Made by a program: the position numbers and the translations under genes
Part shown: positions 46,818 to 58,210 of the stretch, in pieces
How positions within the stretch are numbered: the stretch's first letter is position 1
Layout of the letters: each line of letters starts with the position of its first letter
Notes under the pieces: generated by a model
Told to the model about the DNA's origin: nothing
Databases searched by the model: none
What the model saw: only the letters and a program-made list of their open reading frames with translations
Origin: Chamaecyparis obtusa
Lineage: Eukaryota > Streptophyta > Pinopsida > Cupressales > Cupressaceae
Length of the DNA: 64,000 nucleotides
Direction: 5' to 3'
Assembly: GCA_027943335.1 (NCBI GenBank)
Contig: BSBK01008421.1
Coordinates: 37,444-101,443 of the forward strand

Positions 46818-49106
46818 TTATGTAAAGCGAGTGAGGTTGGAAGATAGGAGGAATAGGAAAATGAGGAAAAATGATAGAAGGTAGAAGGATAATGCATGGA
46901 AAGATTGTGAAAGGGTAGGTGGAAAGGAAGGCAAGATCAACGTCAACATATACCTTGAAGGGTGGTGAGAGGATGGAGGAAATGTGAATGAAGGAAAATG
47001 TGAAGGAATATGGTGAATGGATAGTAGAGGTTGTGGTTTAGGTGCATGGAATGGAAGAATATTTTTGGAGGGAGATGAAGTGGAAGCCTTTGGAAGCTTG
47101 AATGTCAACTTAACTTTTTGCTCAACACCAGACTCTTTCAAGAGAGACTTTGGAATCCATATAGCTGTAGGCTTTTCATTTCTTTTTGGTAATTTGGAGA
47201 GAATATCTTTAATGATGGATTTTGGAACCCATACTTGTCTTGTAGTTTTCGTCTTAGATATCTCTTTTGACTTTATGCATCCATGTCGTTTAGAGGAGAC
47301 ATGGTGATCTTTTTTTTTTGATGGATTCTTGTATTGCTTCTTTTTCTTGTATTGAACATTCAAGTTACTTCCAAAGGACTTGGGACTTGTGGAAGAGGGA
47401 GGATATGACTGGTTTAGATGGGTGGGTGGATGAAAAGGATTCAAGGGTATGCATCTATGTTGATCTTGATGAAAGATGGGAGATGGAGGGATGTAAGGAC
47501 CTAAGATGGATGGTGAATTAGGAGAGTTAGGAGGGGAAAGTGAAGGGACATAAGGACCCAAGATGGAAGGAAGATGTGAAGCCCTTAGTAGTGGTGGAGG
47601 AAGTCTTAGGATGGAAGTGGAAGACACAAAAGGATAATCAATAAGTTCATCAGCATCTATATGACAACCAAGGATATCAGCCTCTTTAGAGTGAGCATTA
47701 GAATTTTCAATAGAATCATGGACATCTTGAATATGAGCACCTTCTTTGATAGGATTGTTCAAAGCTTGCAAAGACTTAGGAAGAGTAGAAAGTGGAAATG
47801 AACATGGAGTGGTAGAACAAGAAGATGGAAGACTTTGATCTTGACAAAGATCTTTGGATAGCACAAGCACATAATTTTTCTTTTGATTTTCAATAGGCTT
47901 AACATTGAAAGTAACAACACCATTTTTAACAACCTTAATGGAAGTATCATCTTTGGAAAGCGCAAGTGTAGTAAGGTTATTTTGATTATCAATAAGCTCA
48001 ATGGTGTAAGTAGTAGCTTGATCTTGCTTAGTAGAAGACTTAAGACATGGTGGAATGCATGAAAAAGAGTGTGCAGGATCAAGAGAACCTTGAAGTGGAT
48101 AAGAGACATCGGGAAAAGGAGTGGATGACATGTAGGGTTCTTGATCTTGATCTTTCTTTATGTTCTTTTCTTTATCATTTCTGGAGTCCTCTTGACATGG
48201 AGCCACTTCTAAGGACAAGGAAGCATGTTGGGATTGTATGGAAGATTGTTGTAGAGATGGTGGAGAACTAGCTGAAGTAGGGATTATAGCATATGAAGGC
48301 TTAGGCTCTTTAGGTTTATCATTATTGAAAGTATTTGCAGCCAAGTGAAGGTTAGCTTGAGTTTCTTTAAGAGGTAGCCCTGGAGGATAACTATAGGGAA
48401 CCACATGAAAATTATCAGGGCTTGTGTTAGACGAAGGTTCTATGAAAGATTTGAAAGACTCGGAAGCTTTAGGAAATGTATGGGTATTGGAGGAAGTAGG
48501 GGATGGAAGGGAACCATCACAAGACAAAGGTCCAACATTAACATGATCTTTCTTGAGAAGATAATCTTTATTTTCAGCAGGAGAGTCCTTAGGAGAAGGA
48601 TTCTTATAATATTGATGCTTCAAGCTAGCACGATGCATTTTATAGTCCTCAGCAGTAGTAGATGGATCATAATCAAGGTATTGTCCACAAAAGCCATCAA
48701 AATCTCTTTCAAAATCAGAATCATATGGATCACCATCACGATCTATCCAATATGACATCCCATTTCCAGTAAGCAGGACATGATGAGGAGGACTCTTAGG
48801 AACAGAGGTGTCATAGGTATCATTATATTGTCTGTCATCATAGTCATCATAGTCTCCAAAGCTGGATGTGTCACTCTCTGTGGAAGAGGTATCATAAGGG
48901 TTATCATGTTGCTCAAATTCTGTCCGGGGGCATGGTGACATGTATAAGTCTTTATAAAATGGAAAAGAGTATAGAGATTCCATGGAGAACTCTTTAGGTT
49001 CCTTTTCTTTCTTAAGATTGTTAAGTTCAACTTGCATAGCTTGCAGCTGCTTCATCATAGTGGTGATTAAAATTTCTTCCTCATGTGTACTGATTCTTTG
49101 AGACAT
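46818..49106 (-). CDS. 762-codon ORF of the non-autonomous Gypsy element, unknown function
   Basis: The frame runs uninterrupted from ATG 49106 (MSQRISTHEEEILITTMMKQ) to 46818. Residues 8-40 look like a short coiled coil, as at the start of some Gypsy gag proteins. An acidic, tyrosine-rich part follows (GDYDDYDDRQYNDTYD), then a conserved-looking HHVLLTGNGMSYWIDRDGDP and DFDGFCGQYLDYDPSTTAEDY. A long serine/proline-rich middle follows, then two WVPKS / WIPKS repeats (VWVPKSIIKDILSKL and IWIPKSLLKES). A strongly hydrophobic C-terminus (SFYLLSFFLIFLFLLSS) could be a membrane segment. There is no CCHC knuckle, protease or polymerase. I do not recognise the family. It could be a gag derivative or an extra ORF. 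Its openness in an element without pol is notable. Confidence 0.6.
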   Translation of the reverse strand: MSQRISTHEEEILITTMMKQLQAMQVELNNLKKEKEPKEFSMESLYSFPFYKDLYMSPCPRTEFEQHDNPYDTSSTESDTSSFGDYDDYDDRQYNDTYDTSVPKSPPHHVLLTGNGMSYWIDRDGDPYDSDFERDFDGFCGQYLDYDPSTTAEDYKMHRASLKHQYYKNPSPKDSPAENKDYLLKKDHVNVGPLSCDGSLPSPTSSNTHTFPKASESFKSFIEPSSNTSPDNFHVVPYSYPPGLPLKETQANLHLAANTFNNDKPKEPKPSYAIIPTSASSPPSLQQSSIQSQHASLSLEVAPCQEDSRNDKEKNIKKDQDQEPYMSSTPFPDVSYPLQGSLDPAHSFSCIPPCLKSSTKQDQATTYTIELIDNQNNLTTLALSKDDTSIKVVKNGVVTFNVKPIENQKKNYVLVLSKDLCQDQSLPSSCSTTPCSFPLSTLPKSLQALNNPIKEGAHIQDVHDSIENSNAHSKEADILGCHIDADELIDYPFVSSTSILRLPPPLLRASHLPSILGPYVPSLSPPNSPNSPSILGPYIPPSPIFHQDQHRCIPLNPFHPPTHLNQSYPPSSTSPKSFGSNLNVQYKKKKQYKNPSKKKDHHVSSKRHGCIKSKEISKTKTTRQVWVPKSIIKDILSKLPKRNEKPTAIWIPKSLLKESGVEQKVKLTFKLPKASTSSPSKNILPFHAPKPQPLLSIHHIPSHFPSFTFPPSSHHPSRYMLTLILPSFPPTLSQSFHALSFYLLSFFLIFLFLLSSNLTRFT

Positions 49107-49249
49107 GTATACTAATTTTCAATGGCTACTACTCTGTTCTTGACACAATGATTTGTTCGACAGATTTTGGAAATAGGCTGAAAAAGATAAATATTTGGCA
49201 ATTCTGACAATTTTTTGACAACTTTCAAAAATTTCCCAAATGACACTCT

Positions 49250-49420
49250 GCAAACTCATACGACAGTGGGTATGCTATGAAATGACAGTTGCAAAACTCA
49301 TACGACAGTTGCAAGATTTTGACTTTGAGAATTTGCTGGCATGGAAACTCGTACGACATTGGGTACTCAATCATACGACAGATGGGTTGTAATGAAACAA
49401 CACTTGGAAAAACTTGTATG
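49250..49420. repeat. CTCGTACGACA motif cluster 1
   Basis: The words CTCATACGACA, CTCGTACGACA, ATCATACGACA and CTTGTATGAC occur five times within 170 bases, several followed by GTGGGTATGCT-like or TTGGGTA sequence. Confidence 0.7.
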
Positions 49421-51060
49421 ACTTTTGACTTCCTGAAATGATTTTTGACTCCAAAAAGGATTTTACGTCAATTTTTGCAAAATTTTGAGTTTGCAGATTT
49501 GGATTGTTTGCAAATTTTAATGTCCAGATTTGAGGATTGTAACAGATTTGTTCATTTTCAGTAACCAAATATATAAACAAGCACGCAAAATAGCAAGCAA
49601 GTGATTTCAAGCATGTCTGAAAACAATGAACAAGGGTAAAAGCAACCTTGCGCATGAACAATCAAGTGACTTATTTGTTCTAATCCTCAGAAGTGTTAAT
49701 TGTGTACGTTCCAAAAATGTTTTGTAATGATGCACATATACCCTAGAAAATAAAAATTTGGCCTCGCTAGGGTTTTTAGTAATGGTTTGACTCTGCAACT
49801 TTTATGATCCAAAGGGGTGAACTCCAATCCCGGCGCACCACGGTTTTGACACAGTCCGAGAACTTAATCTTCAGGAGCTGCTAGGGAGATCTGACAACCC
49901 AAAAATGAACCATACCCATGGAGATTTCTTCCACAAGGACATTTATATAGCGGCTGTCACTACCACGGTGAAAATGGCTATTACCGCTTGAGGTTCCGTC
50001 AACATAGTTTTCCCTATGAAGGGATTGTCCGCTATGGTTAACCCTCTCTAAAGGTGACTCACAGTATGATACCACAAGGGGACTTGGCTCTAGATCCAAG
50101 GTTTTGATGCCTCTTCACTTTTAACCCAAACAAAGCAAGTAGATTAATCTGACACGCTAAGACAAAGTTTGTCTCGCCAAGGTCTATGATATCAACCCCA
50201 CGTGATCTATCAACCTCTTCGGAGAGAGAATGTATCAATCAATAAGAGAAGATGCACGAACCAAGTAGAATGTGAGACGCACTAAGTATCCTCCCCACCT
50301 ACAAGGGATCCCTCATTGAGAAGGGTTTCGCTAGGAACCCACTCTCTCAAGATCCACAAATAGTGTTCATGGGGCCTAATTACTATGTGAGTACAGATAT
50401 ATTCCAAAAAGCAAATTTATCCAAAAGTATTCAAAAGCACAAAGAGGAACACTTAATGCTTTAAGAAAATATGAGATGAGTCCACAAGGTGGAGCACTTA
50501 ACACCTCACACAAGCTGAAAATGAGTCCCCAACTTAGAAAACAAGTGAGTTCCTAAAAGTACAAATGGGTTGCCAAGTGGAACACTTAACGCTTCTCTCT
50601 TGTAGACCCCTCCCCTTTATGGCGCTGAGATTGCAACCATGGGGTGGAATGAGGGGCCGGCGGATTAGCGAGTCCAATAACCCAAGATAGCAATCAAGAT
50701 CAATCACAAGTATTTGAGACTACTTAATAAATTCTTAAGGGGTCACAACCTAGTATCAATTATGCAAGTGTGTAAAACAAAAGCATGAAAAGAATCACCC
50801 AAGCTAGACACACGAGATATTTATTTTAAGCCCAAATCAAAATATTATCAGCACAAGTGGAATACCTGTGATCTTCACAACACGCTTAGTAGATTTTTAC
50901 CTAATTTTAGCAAAATTTACACTTTTTTTAATCAAAACTAGCAAGAGTCAATCAAAAATAGAGAATTCCAACTATTAAGATTAGCTGTTAGTCAAAATCC
51001 AAAAATCAAATCTGACAAACTACCTGCAAAAATGAAATGACAATTGAAATCTGATGCCTA

Positions 51061-51380
51061 AACTCGTATGACAGTGGGTCTATTACCAGACGACAGTGAG
51101 AAACTCATATGACAGTGGGTATGCTCCCAGATGACAGTTTGGAAACTTGTACGACACTGGGTGTCTGATGAAATGATAATCCAGCTTCCAAATGACAGTG
51201 GGTGCCTAATGAAATGATACTCGGTCAATTGTCATATGATAGTGGGTATGCTCCCAGATGACACTGGGTGTTTGATGAAATGACAGTCTGGAAAAATCGT
51301 ATGACACTAGGTGTCTGATGAAACGATAGTTCAAAAAACTTGTACGACAATTCAAAAAACTCGTACGACACTGTACGGAC
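51061..51380. repeat. CTCGTACGACA motif cluster 2
   Basis: About a dozen degenerate copies of (C/T)TCGTA(C/T)GACA(C/G)TGGGT alternate with TGTCTGATGAAATGA and ATGCTCCCAGATGACA. They form an irregular tandem array next to the 5' LTR and are related to cluster 1. Confidence 0.75.
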
Positions 51381-51570
51381 CGAAATTAAAAATCACGCTG
51401 TACGGATAGTTTTGATAGAAAAAGTGCCAAATTTTTCTTTTTTTTTCTTTTTTGAAACAAAAAATAACGTCCTACTGAGAATACCACCAGAACAGGCAGC
51501 AGCAGGGGAGTTCTAATAGAGAAATGATAGAAGATTGATAGAAATGAAGGGAAGCCCATTTCAGGGCCCC

Positions 51571-51586
51571 ACGGTGGGTGCCAGAA
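51571..51586 (-). promoter_or_regulatory. candidate primer-binding site of the Gypsy element
   Basis: After the 5' LTR the minus strand reads TGGCACCCACCGTGGGG. TGGYRCCCACCGTGGGG-like sites are common at this place in plant Gypsy elements. The primer tRNA is not assigned. Confidence 0.65.
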
Positions 51587-51587
51587 A

Positions 51588-53057
51588 TGTGTGTGTGAAA
51601 ATTGTACTTGATCTGTAGACACAACACTTCAGTAAAACATTAGAGGTTAGTTGAAATCAAAATCATACAATAATTGAAATCTAATCTAACCAAGTGATTT
51701 ACTGCCTTCTAGTAGGTGCGAGATTGATGTTCTCAGATTGTTATCGAGATCAATGACCTAGATGACACCTAAATGAAAGATTTGAATGCAATTGATCTAG
51801 ATATGAATTGAATGCAAAGTAATCTATTTTTTTTATATTTTCTATGCAATAATATGAAAAATGATATGAAATCTATGATATGTAAAAAACTGATATGCTA
51901 TGAATTGATCTAACAATAATATGAAAACAAAAGTGATCTCACAACAATGTTGACTCGCAATAAGCTTTGATCCTTCCAATTCCAATTCTCCAGCGTGATT
52001 GTGCAAAAATATGAGATGATTTGAGATGAGCTGAGGCTTGATTTTATAGAAATCCAAGGCTTTGGAGGTGCATGGAAAAAAAGCCATAAATCACTCAAAT
52101 TAACTCAGCTTGATTTTTGAGTTATCTGATAATAAAGATGATTTAATTCACAAAAACATGCAAATCATGCAAAACACCAGCCAATGTATACCAACTAAAT
52201 TATGATTTTAAAAGAAAAAACATATCTCGAACTTATTGAGACTTGGGTATGCCCACAAAATTATGTATAAATCTCGATAGATATCGAGCCATGGGTATGC
52301 CTATAGTAGCTATGTATATTTAGAAATCTTGACATTTTTTGAGTCATGGGTATGCCCATGTAAATTTTGTATAAGTACAGGACTTCAGTCCCGGGAAAGG
52401 CTGGAGGTTTTCTCAACCCCGCTCTTTCCTACCAGCGCCTGCAGTGAGTGGGGTCACATTGTAAAATAAATTTTATATTAATAAAAAACTTTCTGGGCTT
52501 CGGCCTTTTACCGATAAAAAAAATTAAAAAAATTATGAATTAATTAAATAAATAAAGTGATTTATGCTCAACTTAACTGATTTTTGAAAATAAATAATTG
52601 ATTTATGGGTTAATCAATTATTTAATCAAAATTTTATTAAAAACTATATTATTAAATAATGACAACTTGCTTTAATTAATTAAATAAGAATTTAATCAAT
52701 TATTCATAAGATATTAGATTTATTGTCAAAATTAAATAATACAATTAATAATAGATAGAATTAAATTTAATTACACAATTAAGTGGCAAGATATTAAATC
52801 TAATTAATTAAATATGAAAATATTCAATTAATCAAACTTAGGATAAATGTGATTTATTGCCAAATAATCATTAAATTAAAGATAATTAAGATAATTATGA
52901 ATATTGCTAGGAATATTCCCCGATGCAGAATTTAAGATAATCAATTATGATTCGATGATGTTTAGATGTGCCTTAGATTAGGACTTCGATGTTGATTTCA
53001 TTTGATTTGTAGATGTATGAGGTTAATGAACTTATAACCCATTTTTGGGGTATTACA
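51588..53057 (-). repeat. 5' LTR of the Gypsy element, with a LINE tail inserted
   Basis: It is 1470 bp against 1246 bp for the other copy. The difference is an inserted block at about 52174-52530 that replaces some 125 bases present in the other LTR (about 42430-42553). Confidence 0.9.
52174..52530 (+). mobile_element. 5'-truncated LINE 3' end inserted in the LTR
   Basis: The block contains GTCCCGGGAAAGGCTGGAGG and ends CTTTCTGGGCTTCGGCCTTT followed by TACCGATAAAAAAAA, the widespread 3' end of plant L1 elements with its A-tail. Three TGGGTATGCC-containing repeats precede it (about 52240-52350). A stretch of the original LTR is missing at the junction. Confidence 0.75.
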
Positions 53058-53555
53058 GAGAGTCTATGCTATTCACTGGAATTGATAAAGATAGCAGGTC
53101 TACTCCCTAGTTCACCAAGATCTAGATATAGTCTGTATCTGTTATGCAGAAGGTTGCAGCCTTCACCATTTGAGCAGTGTGCTCCCGGATAGTGTGTTGT
53201 CACCTTTAATAGGGATATTTGTAAAAGACTCCTAATAGGGTTCGACCCTTGACCAAGTCACTGTACTTCATGCATTGTAAAGATCAACTCCTAATAGTGT
53301 TGAAAGATCTTCTAACAAGGATCATTATACTCTAGTGCAGTTTATAGTGGGTGTTAATTCCCACCGGGGTTTTTACCTATTTGGGTTTCCCCGTTACCAA
53401 ATTTGTGGTGTTGTGTTAAGTGTTATCTTTTTGTGTACGTGCTTAATGTTATTCTGTACTTAATTGGCTAAATAATTGAATCTTGTAGATAACTGATTCA
53501 ACCCCTCCCCCCCCCCCCCCCCCCTCTCAGTTATCTCTTGGGACTATTCCTAACA
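53058..53555 (+). repeat. 3' LTR of the Copia element, right part
   Basis: It resumes with GAGAGTCTATGCTATTCACTGG after the Gypsy insertion and ends ACTATTCCTAACA. It contains a run of 18 C at 53507-53524, where the 5' LTR has eight. Confidence 0.9.
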
Positions 53556-56077
53556 AAATCTACTTTTTACAAATCACCAAGCTACAAAGTTTGGCCCAAT
53601 ACATAAAATATCAAATGCAATAATTGATGCTCATTTTCACCTTTTGAGAATATTAAAGGATAAAAAATTGTGATGGCTCACTATTAAACAATATCAAAGC
53701 CAAAGATGTTTACAAGACCCTTACCAATGTCCATGCCATTTATGATCATATTAATGTTTGCTGGAATTTTAATCTTTGTGACACTGTTTATAACAAAAAA
53801 ATTAAAAATTATGTGAAAACTTGGTGCTTAGCCTAAAAAGACCCACTTAGATAGTTGTTTTTATAGGTGATAATCACTTTTGACTGGAGTTTTGAACTAG
53901 TGGGATCATTATGGGGGGTGTAATGCCCCGCCAAGGAACCTGGGAGAATTTAACCTAATACATGTTACTATGTTTACATAATAATTTTTTTTCTTAAGTG
54001 TTTACAAACAATGATGACAACAATGTGGAAGCTTGATACAATCATAAGATATAAACAAGTACATACGTACAACTCAATTACAGTTAACAAATCTCGAGGA
54101 TCCTATGATGTAGACTTACGTATTAGAAATTAAAAATTTTAGATTAAGAATATTTACAATTATCTCATATTACAAAGAATAAAAAATACATCCAATACCA
54201 TAAGGTATACATAATGAAACAACATCCTCTGCACAAGTTGCAAGATATGTCACCATAATCAAATACAAAGTATATTACATTATCTGCAACTTGGAAGAAC
54301 CGATACTGCAAGATATAATTATAAACATAATAAGATAGGTACGTGCAAGCCTCCAATGAAGAACAAGAAGAAGGTAACAACAAAAAGAATCCTCCAGCAC
54401 TGCTACACGAATGCCAAAATCTCAATTGGTAAAAGAAAATACTACCACCCAACCTGATGGAACCAAAGCTCCAATCCCACTATGTTGAGGAGATAACAAA
54501 AAACCCCACTCAAATAACAAACTCAATCAAACCAACTAAGAAAAGGTCTTGAAGGATTTCTAACTCAAAAGGTACCACCTACTAAAGATAAAGAAAAGAT
54601 AACAAATATCAAGAATTAACACGTACCAAAACACCAAACACCAGAATATCGAACAAGTACAAAACACAAAACAATATTGAAATAAAAAAGACACACCTCC
54701 AAAGGAAAATGTAGAAACTATGGAGGAGACTTAGGCTACATACTATGGGAGTGTCATCACATGTCCATCTACTTGATTTACCCTGGACTTGTCACATTGG
54801 ACCTCGAACCCTCAAGCATTGAGTTACCTTTGACTAGGCACTATGGGCCTCAGATCCTGAATACGACCCACACAGAACTAGAATACCCTCTCAAGAACAT
54901 GAGGAATTCTAATCAAACCTACTCTCTAGGTATCATATCATTCCCATCCTTAGCCTAAACAAGCGCTCAAGGCATAGGCGAGGCATAATCTCTAAATTAT
55001 CTTTATAACAAATTCTACAAATTTTAATTACTATATTATTACTTATTTACAAAACTTACAATAGGTTACCCAGGTTCTAACCACTTTGGGTCCCAGACCC
55101 CTATTGTAAGCCACTCCCCTAAGATGATCCTAATTAACCTCCCCTAGGCTCACAATTATAAATAACCACATAGGTTCCAGAAAAGTATAATGATCGAATC
55201 CATGTCCACAAAAGAATAACATGGACACACACTGGTCCTTAAACCAAAACACCATAAAAAAAACTCCCAATGAGTTTCACATTACCATAAGGTTCCACAG
55301 AACAAGGTTGAATCCAAAAGATCAAATCGATATAACATAATAATGCAAGACATAGGAATGCATATGCAACCATAGAAAACAACCCCCAAGCCTCTGGTCA
55401 ACTAACTCCCAAGTCAACTTAAAACCCCCAATAATGAATAAGGATATAACAAGGTCCAACAAAAATCCTTCAAATCAAAACTTCAAACACTTACAAGAAA
55501 ACACTATTCTCTTAAACAAATCTAATTAATTTTAAAACATAACTAGTTCGACTATATTTGCATGTCTGTATAATTATGCAAGTAAACATATATAATTATA
55601 AATTCTACTTGACTAAAGTAGTCATCTTGTTGACTAAAGTTCATTTGCCTACAAGAGCATTCATATAAATGTCTCATGCATAACTATTAGTTTAAAATAA
55701 AATCTCATGCATATATAATTTTTAAATAAGTATTTAACTAAAATCCCCATGTATATCAAAATACCATGTATTTCTATTTGTGAGATCATCTAGAATCCAA
55801 AATAGTGTGCTATTTGAAATAAATCATGGCTCTGCATAAATTCACGCAAATAAAACTCTTTAGTGTTGAAGCCCTGGATAAGCAGATTTCGGTGTTCTCT
55901 AGGATGAAATATGCTAATTCAACATAAAAATTTGATTTCCCTTTCATAGAAAGCACAAAGAAAATCTATATCAATAAAGAAAATGCATGGAAGATGGTGT
56001 CAAAGACCCACTAGCTATCACACCAAAAAAATCCAAAACCCTTTTCTATCTCGACTTTCAATCATTTTTCTACTCTA
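53556..56077. other. 2.5 kb without a supported gene
   Basis: A LTR-like start TGTAATGCCCCGCCAAGG occurs at about 53919, but I find no matching second copy, primer site or end. The rest is AT-rich with short frames only. Confidence 0.45.
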
Positions 56078-56373
56078 ATGTCTTTTTCCCCTAGGATCTC
56101 TCCAAGGGTTTCCACTCGGGAGAATCATTCAAAGGAGCTTCCATCACTTCCATCTCAAACGCTTCCTGTGTTCATATGCATGGCCCTTTGCAAGAAAAAC
56201 CCATCTCCTCCAACAATCTGGTCCTTAAAGACAAAGAAGTATACACCCCTTCACATCAAAGATCTGAAGACTCTTCCAAAGATAATGTAATGGGGGAACA
56301 AATCTTTTCTTAGTGACCCAATTACAAACATCCGACATAAGCCCTCAAGAATTGACTCCCTCGGGTTTCTGAT

Positions 56374-57054
56374 TTGAATGCTAAAGGTAAAACTCGATCA
56401 CATATTTCTCCACCAAAAGGTAATTTTTATGCCCCTCCTCATAGAAGATTAAAGGATTTAGGACACACACATAGTTGCTTAAATTTTTTTCAGGATAATG
56501 CTTCACCACAGAAATTAAAAAACATTTTGTCTACTAATAACCTAAATCAAAATAAGAAAAGCACAAAATTAGAAATTGAGAATGGACTGATAGAGTGGAC
56601 GCAAGAGATGTGTGCCACTTATGGTTTAATATGCAGGTGGAATGGATATGGAACTCCAGTATGCAAGATTTTGGAATGGTTAAAAATAGAGCTACAAAAT
56701 AAGGTAAGTATATCTATACTCCCTAAAAATTTCATATATGTAGATTGTACTAATAAAAAACTTAAGGAAAAGCTACTTGCAGAAGGTTGTCTGAAATACA
56801 AAAATATAGAATTCACTACCCTGGAATGGATTCCCTTATTCAATCCCTCTAAGTTGGAAAATTTCTTTGTTGAAAAGGAAAATCTTCTTAAAAATCTCCC
56901 TCTAGAGTTAACTAACAACGAAACATTGAGGAAAATAGGAAATAACATAAGTAAATTTGTTGGTTTTGTGGATCTAAAACAAAATTATGCTGAAAAAATT
57001 ATGTATCGTCAAAAAATGGAAGCACTTCCATTTAGGACTAGTTTATCCCTCTGA
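56374..57054 (+). pseudogene. LINE ORF1 N-terminal part (DUF4283-like)
   Basis: The 226-codon frame begins MNAKGKTRSHISPPKGNFYA. Its recognisable block is near residues 150-207: TLEWIPLFNP, then LPLELTNNETLRKIGNNISK and FVGFVD, the DUF4283 pattern of plant LINE ORF1 proteins, which bind the element's RNA. After KIMY the family sequence is lost and the frame stops at 57054, so ORF1 is truncated or interrupted there. Confidence 0.7.
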
Positions 57055-57059
57055 GTAAG

Positions 57060-58210
57060 TGGTTTGGGGTCATGTCAAACTCCTTGAATGGGTCTTTGAC
57101 TTGGATCTAGCTTTTTCCCATGTCCTGCCTTGTTTTCCACTTCTTTTTTGGCCTGTTTCTGGCATCCTGCTTTGTGAATTTGAGTTTCTTGACTTTAGGG
57201 TCAAGATCGACCTTCTGGGTCAAGGTCAACCTCGACCTTGACCTAGGGTCTAAATTTTAGATTTTGAAGGTTTTCGGATGTCGGGTTTCAGAAATATTTC
57301 TTTCTTTCTTCCAGGTTAGCTGTTTTAGGCTTCGAAATGGTAAAATCTTAAATGATATTTAATTTAGGTCCACTTCCAAGGGTACAAGATTAATGAGAAT
57401 TTATTTCTCCTTTGTCGGCCTCTCTAGAAGTTTGTGCCCTAGACTAGTAAATAAGGAAGCCTTCTCCTCTCATTTCAATTCAAGTGCTCAATCAAGTAAG
57501 AAATCCATCAATTAATCAAGCAATCAAGAAGCAAGAAAGAAGGAGAAAGAAAGAATTCAAGCATTCATCTATCTTCAATCATTCAAGAATTCAAGATTCA
57601 ATTCATCAAGGAGATCCATTAGTATCCATTGAAGGATTCAAGCTCTATGGAGCCCTCTTGTTGAAGATTTCTCCATCCATATCTATTCAAGCTTCTTCCT
57701 ATTCCAAGATCCATTCAAGATTGGTGTTGAAGATCTAAAGGAAATTGATTTGAGACATCCTACAATTCTACATCCATTTGGAGTATCCATACTTGTGGAT
57801 TCAAGGATTCGAATCCTCCACAAGGGTTTCAACATAAACAAGGTGAATTGTTCCATTTACTTTGTTTATTACTGCAATTTCAATTATATTTCAAGGTTAA
57901 TTCCAAAGCTAGGATTTGACCAAGGCAAACCCCTCATCCAAACAACAAAACCATTTTTCTTGTAAGAACAGGTGCGGAATAGTGGATTACAGATCAGATT
58001 CAGACACCCTTTTCAGAAAACTTTCAAGATCCACAAATAGAATTTCTGTCAGAGTAGCACAGGTCAAGGTCGACACAAAGGGGTCAAGGTCAACCTGGTT
58101 AGGAAAAGAAAAATATTTCTGCATTTTCTCTATCTCTATGTTTCTGTTCCAAATCTGATTGCAAAATTCCAAAAACTCAGTACAGACACCAGAAAATAGC
58201 AATTTCCAGA
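57060..58210. other. non-LINE-like insert within ORF1
   Basis: This stretch differs in style from the flanking LINE. It has GGTCAAGGTC(A/G)AC words at both ends: an inverted pair at 57218-57227 and 57234-57243, and copies at about 57199, 58065 and 58086. A repeated TTCAAG / TCAATC-rich leader-like block lies at 57480-57720. It may be a solo LTR or leader, but no target duplication was identified. Confidence 0.4.

Larger units (their letters stand above)
49107..51570 (-). other. leader of the Gypsy element
   Basis: About 2.5 kb between the 5' LTR and the 762-codon ORF without a supported gene. It contains two clusters of CTCGTACGACA / GACAGTGGGT motifs and a middle part (49800-50900) of ordinary composition and unknown origin. 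Confidence 0.6.
41841..53057 (-). mobile_element. nested Gypsy-type element lacking most of pol
   Basis: This 11.2-kb minus-strand LTR element is inserted in the Copia 3' LTR with a perfect 5-bp duplication GAGAG (41836-41840 and 53058-53062). Its LTRs start TGTGTGTGTGAAAATTG and end GGGGTATTACA. The order on the minus strand is 5' LTR, a 2.5-kb leader, a 762-codon ORF, a C-terminal integrase piece of Gypsy type, a 2.4-kb 3' region, polypurine tract and 3' LTR. No protease, reverse transcriptase or RNase H motif is seen, so it is non-autonomous. The integrase piece resembles the Tat/Athila branch. Confidence 0.88.
34106..53555 (+). mobile_element. old autonomous-type Copia element, split by nested insertions
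   Basis: The 5' LTR is 34106-35401, the primer site TGGTATCAGAGCC starts at 35404, and gag, protease, integrase, reverse transcriptase and RNase H follow in Copia order. A polypurine tract AAAGGGGGAGA at 41012-41022 is followed by the 3' LTR, which ends at 53555. The flanks are AAATA and AAATC, a 5-bp duplication with one change. Without the solo LTR (36995-38287) and the Gypsy element (41841-53057) the Copia copy is about 7 kb. Its genes carry many stops, so it is an old copy. Confidence 0.9.

Noticed and set aside
47017..48755. Plus-strand frames opposite the 762-codon ORF
   Set aside because: They are antisense shadows of a single long minus-strand frame.
53919..56077. LTR starting TGTAATGCCCCGCC
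   Set aside because: No second copy, target duplication, primer site or end was found, so a retrotransposon call would be a guess.
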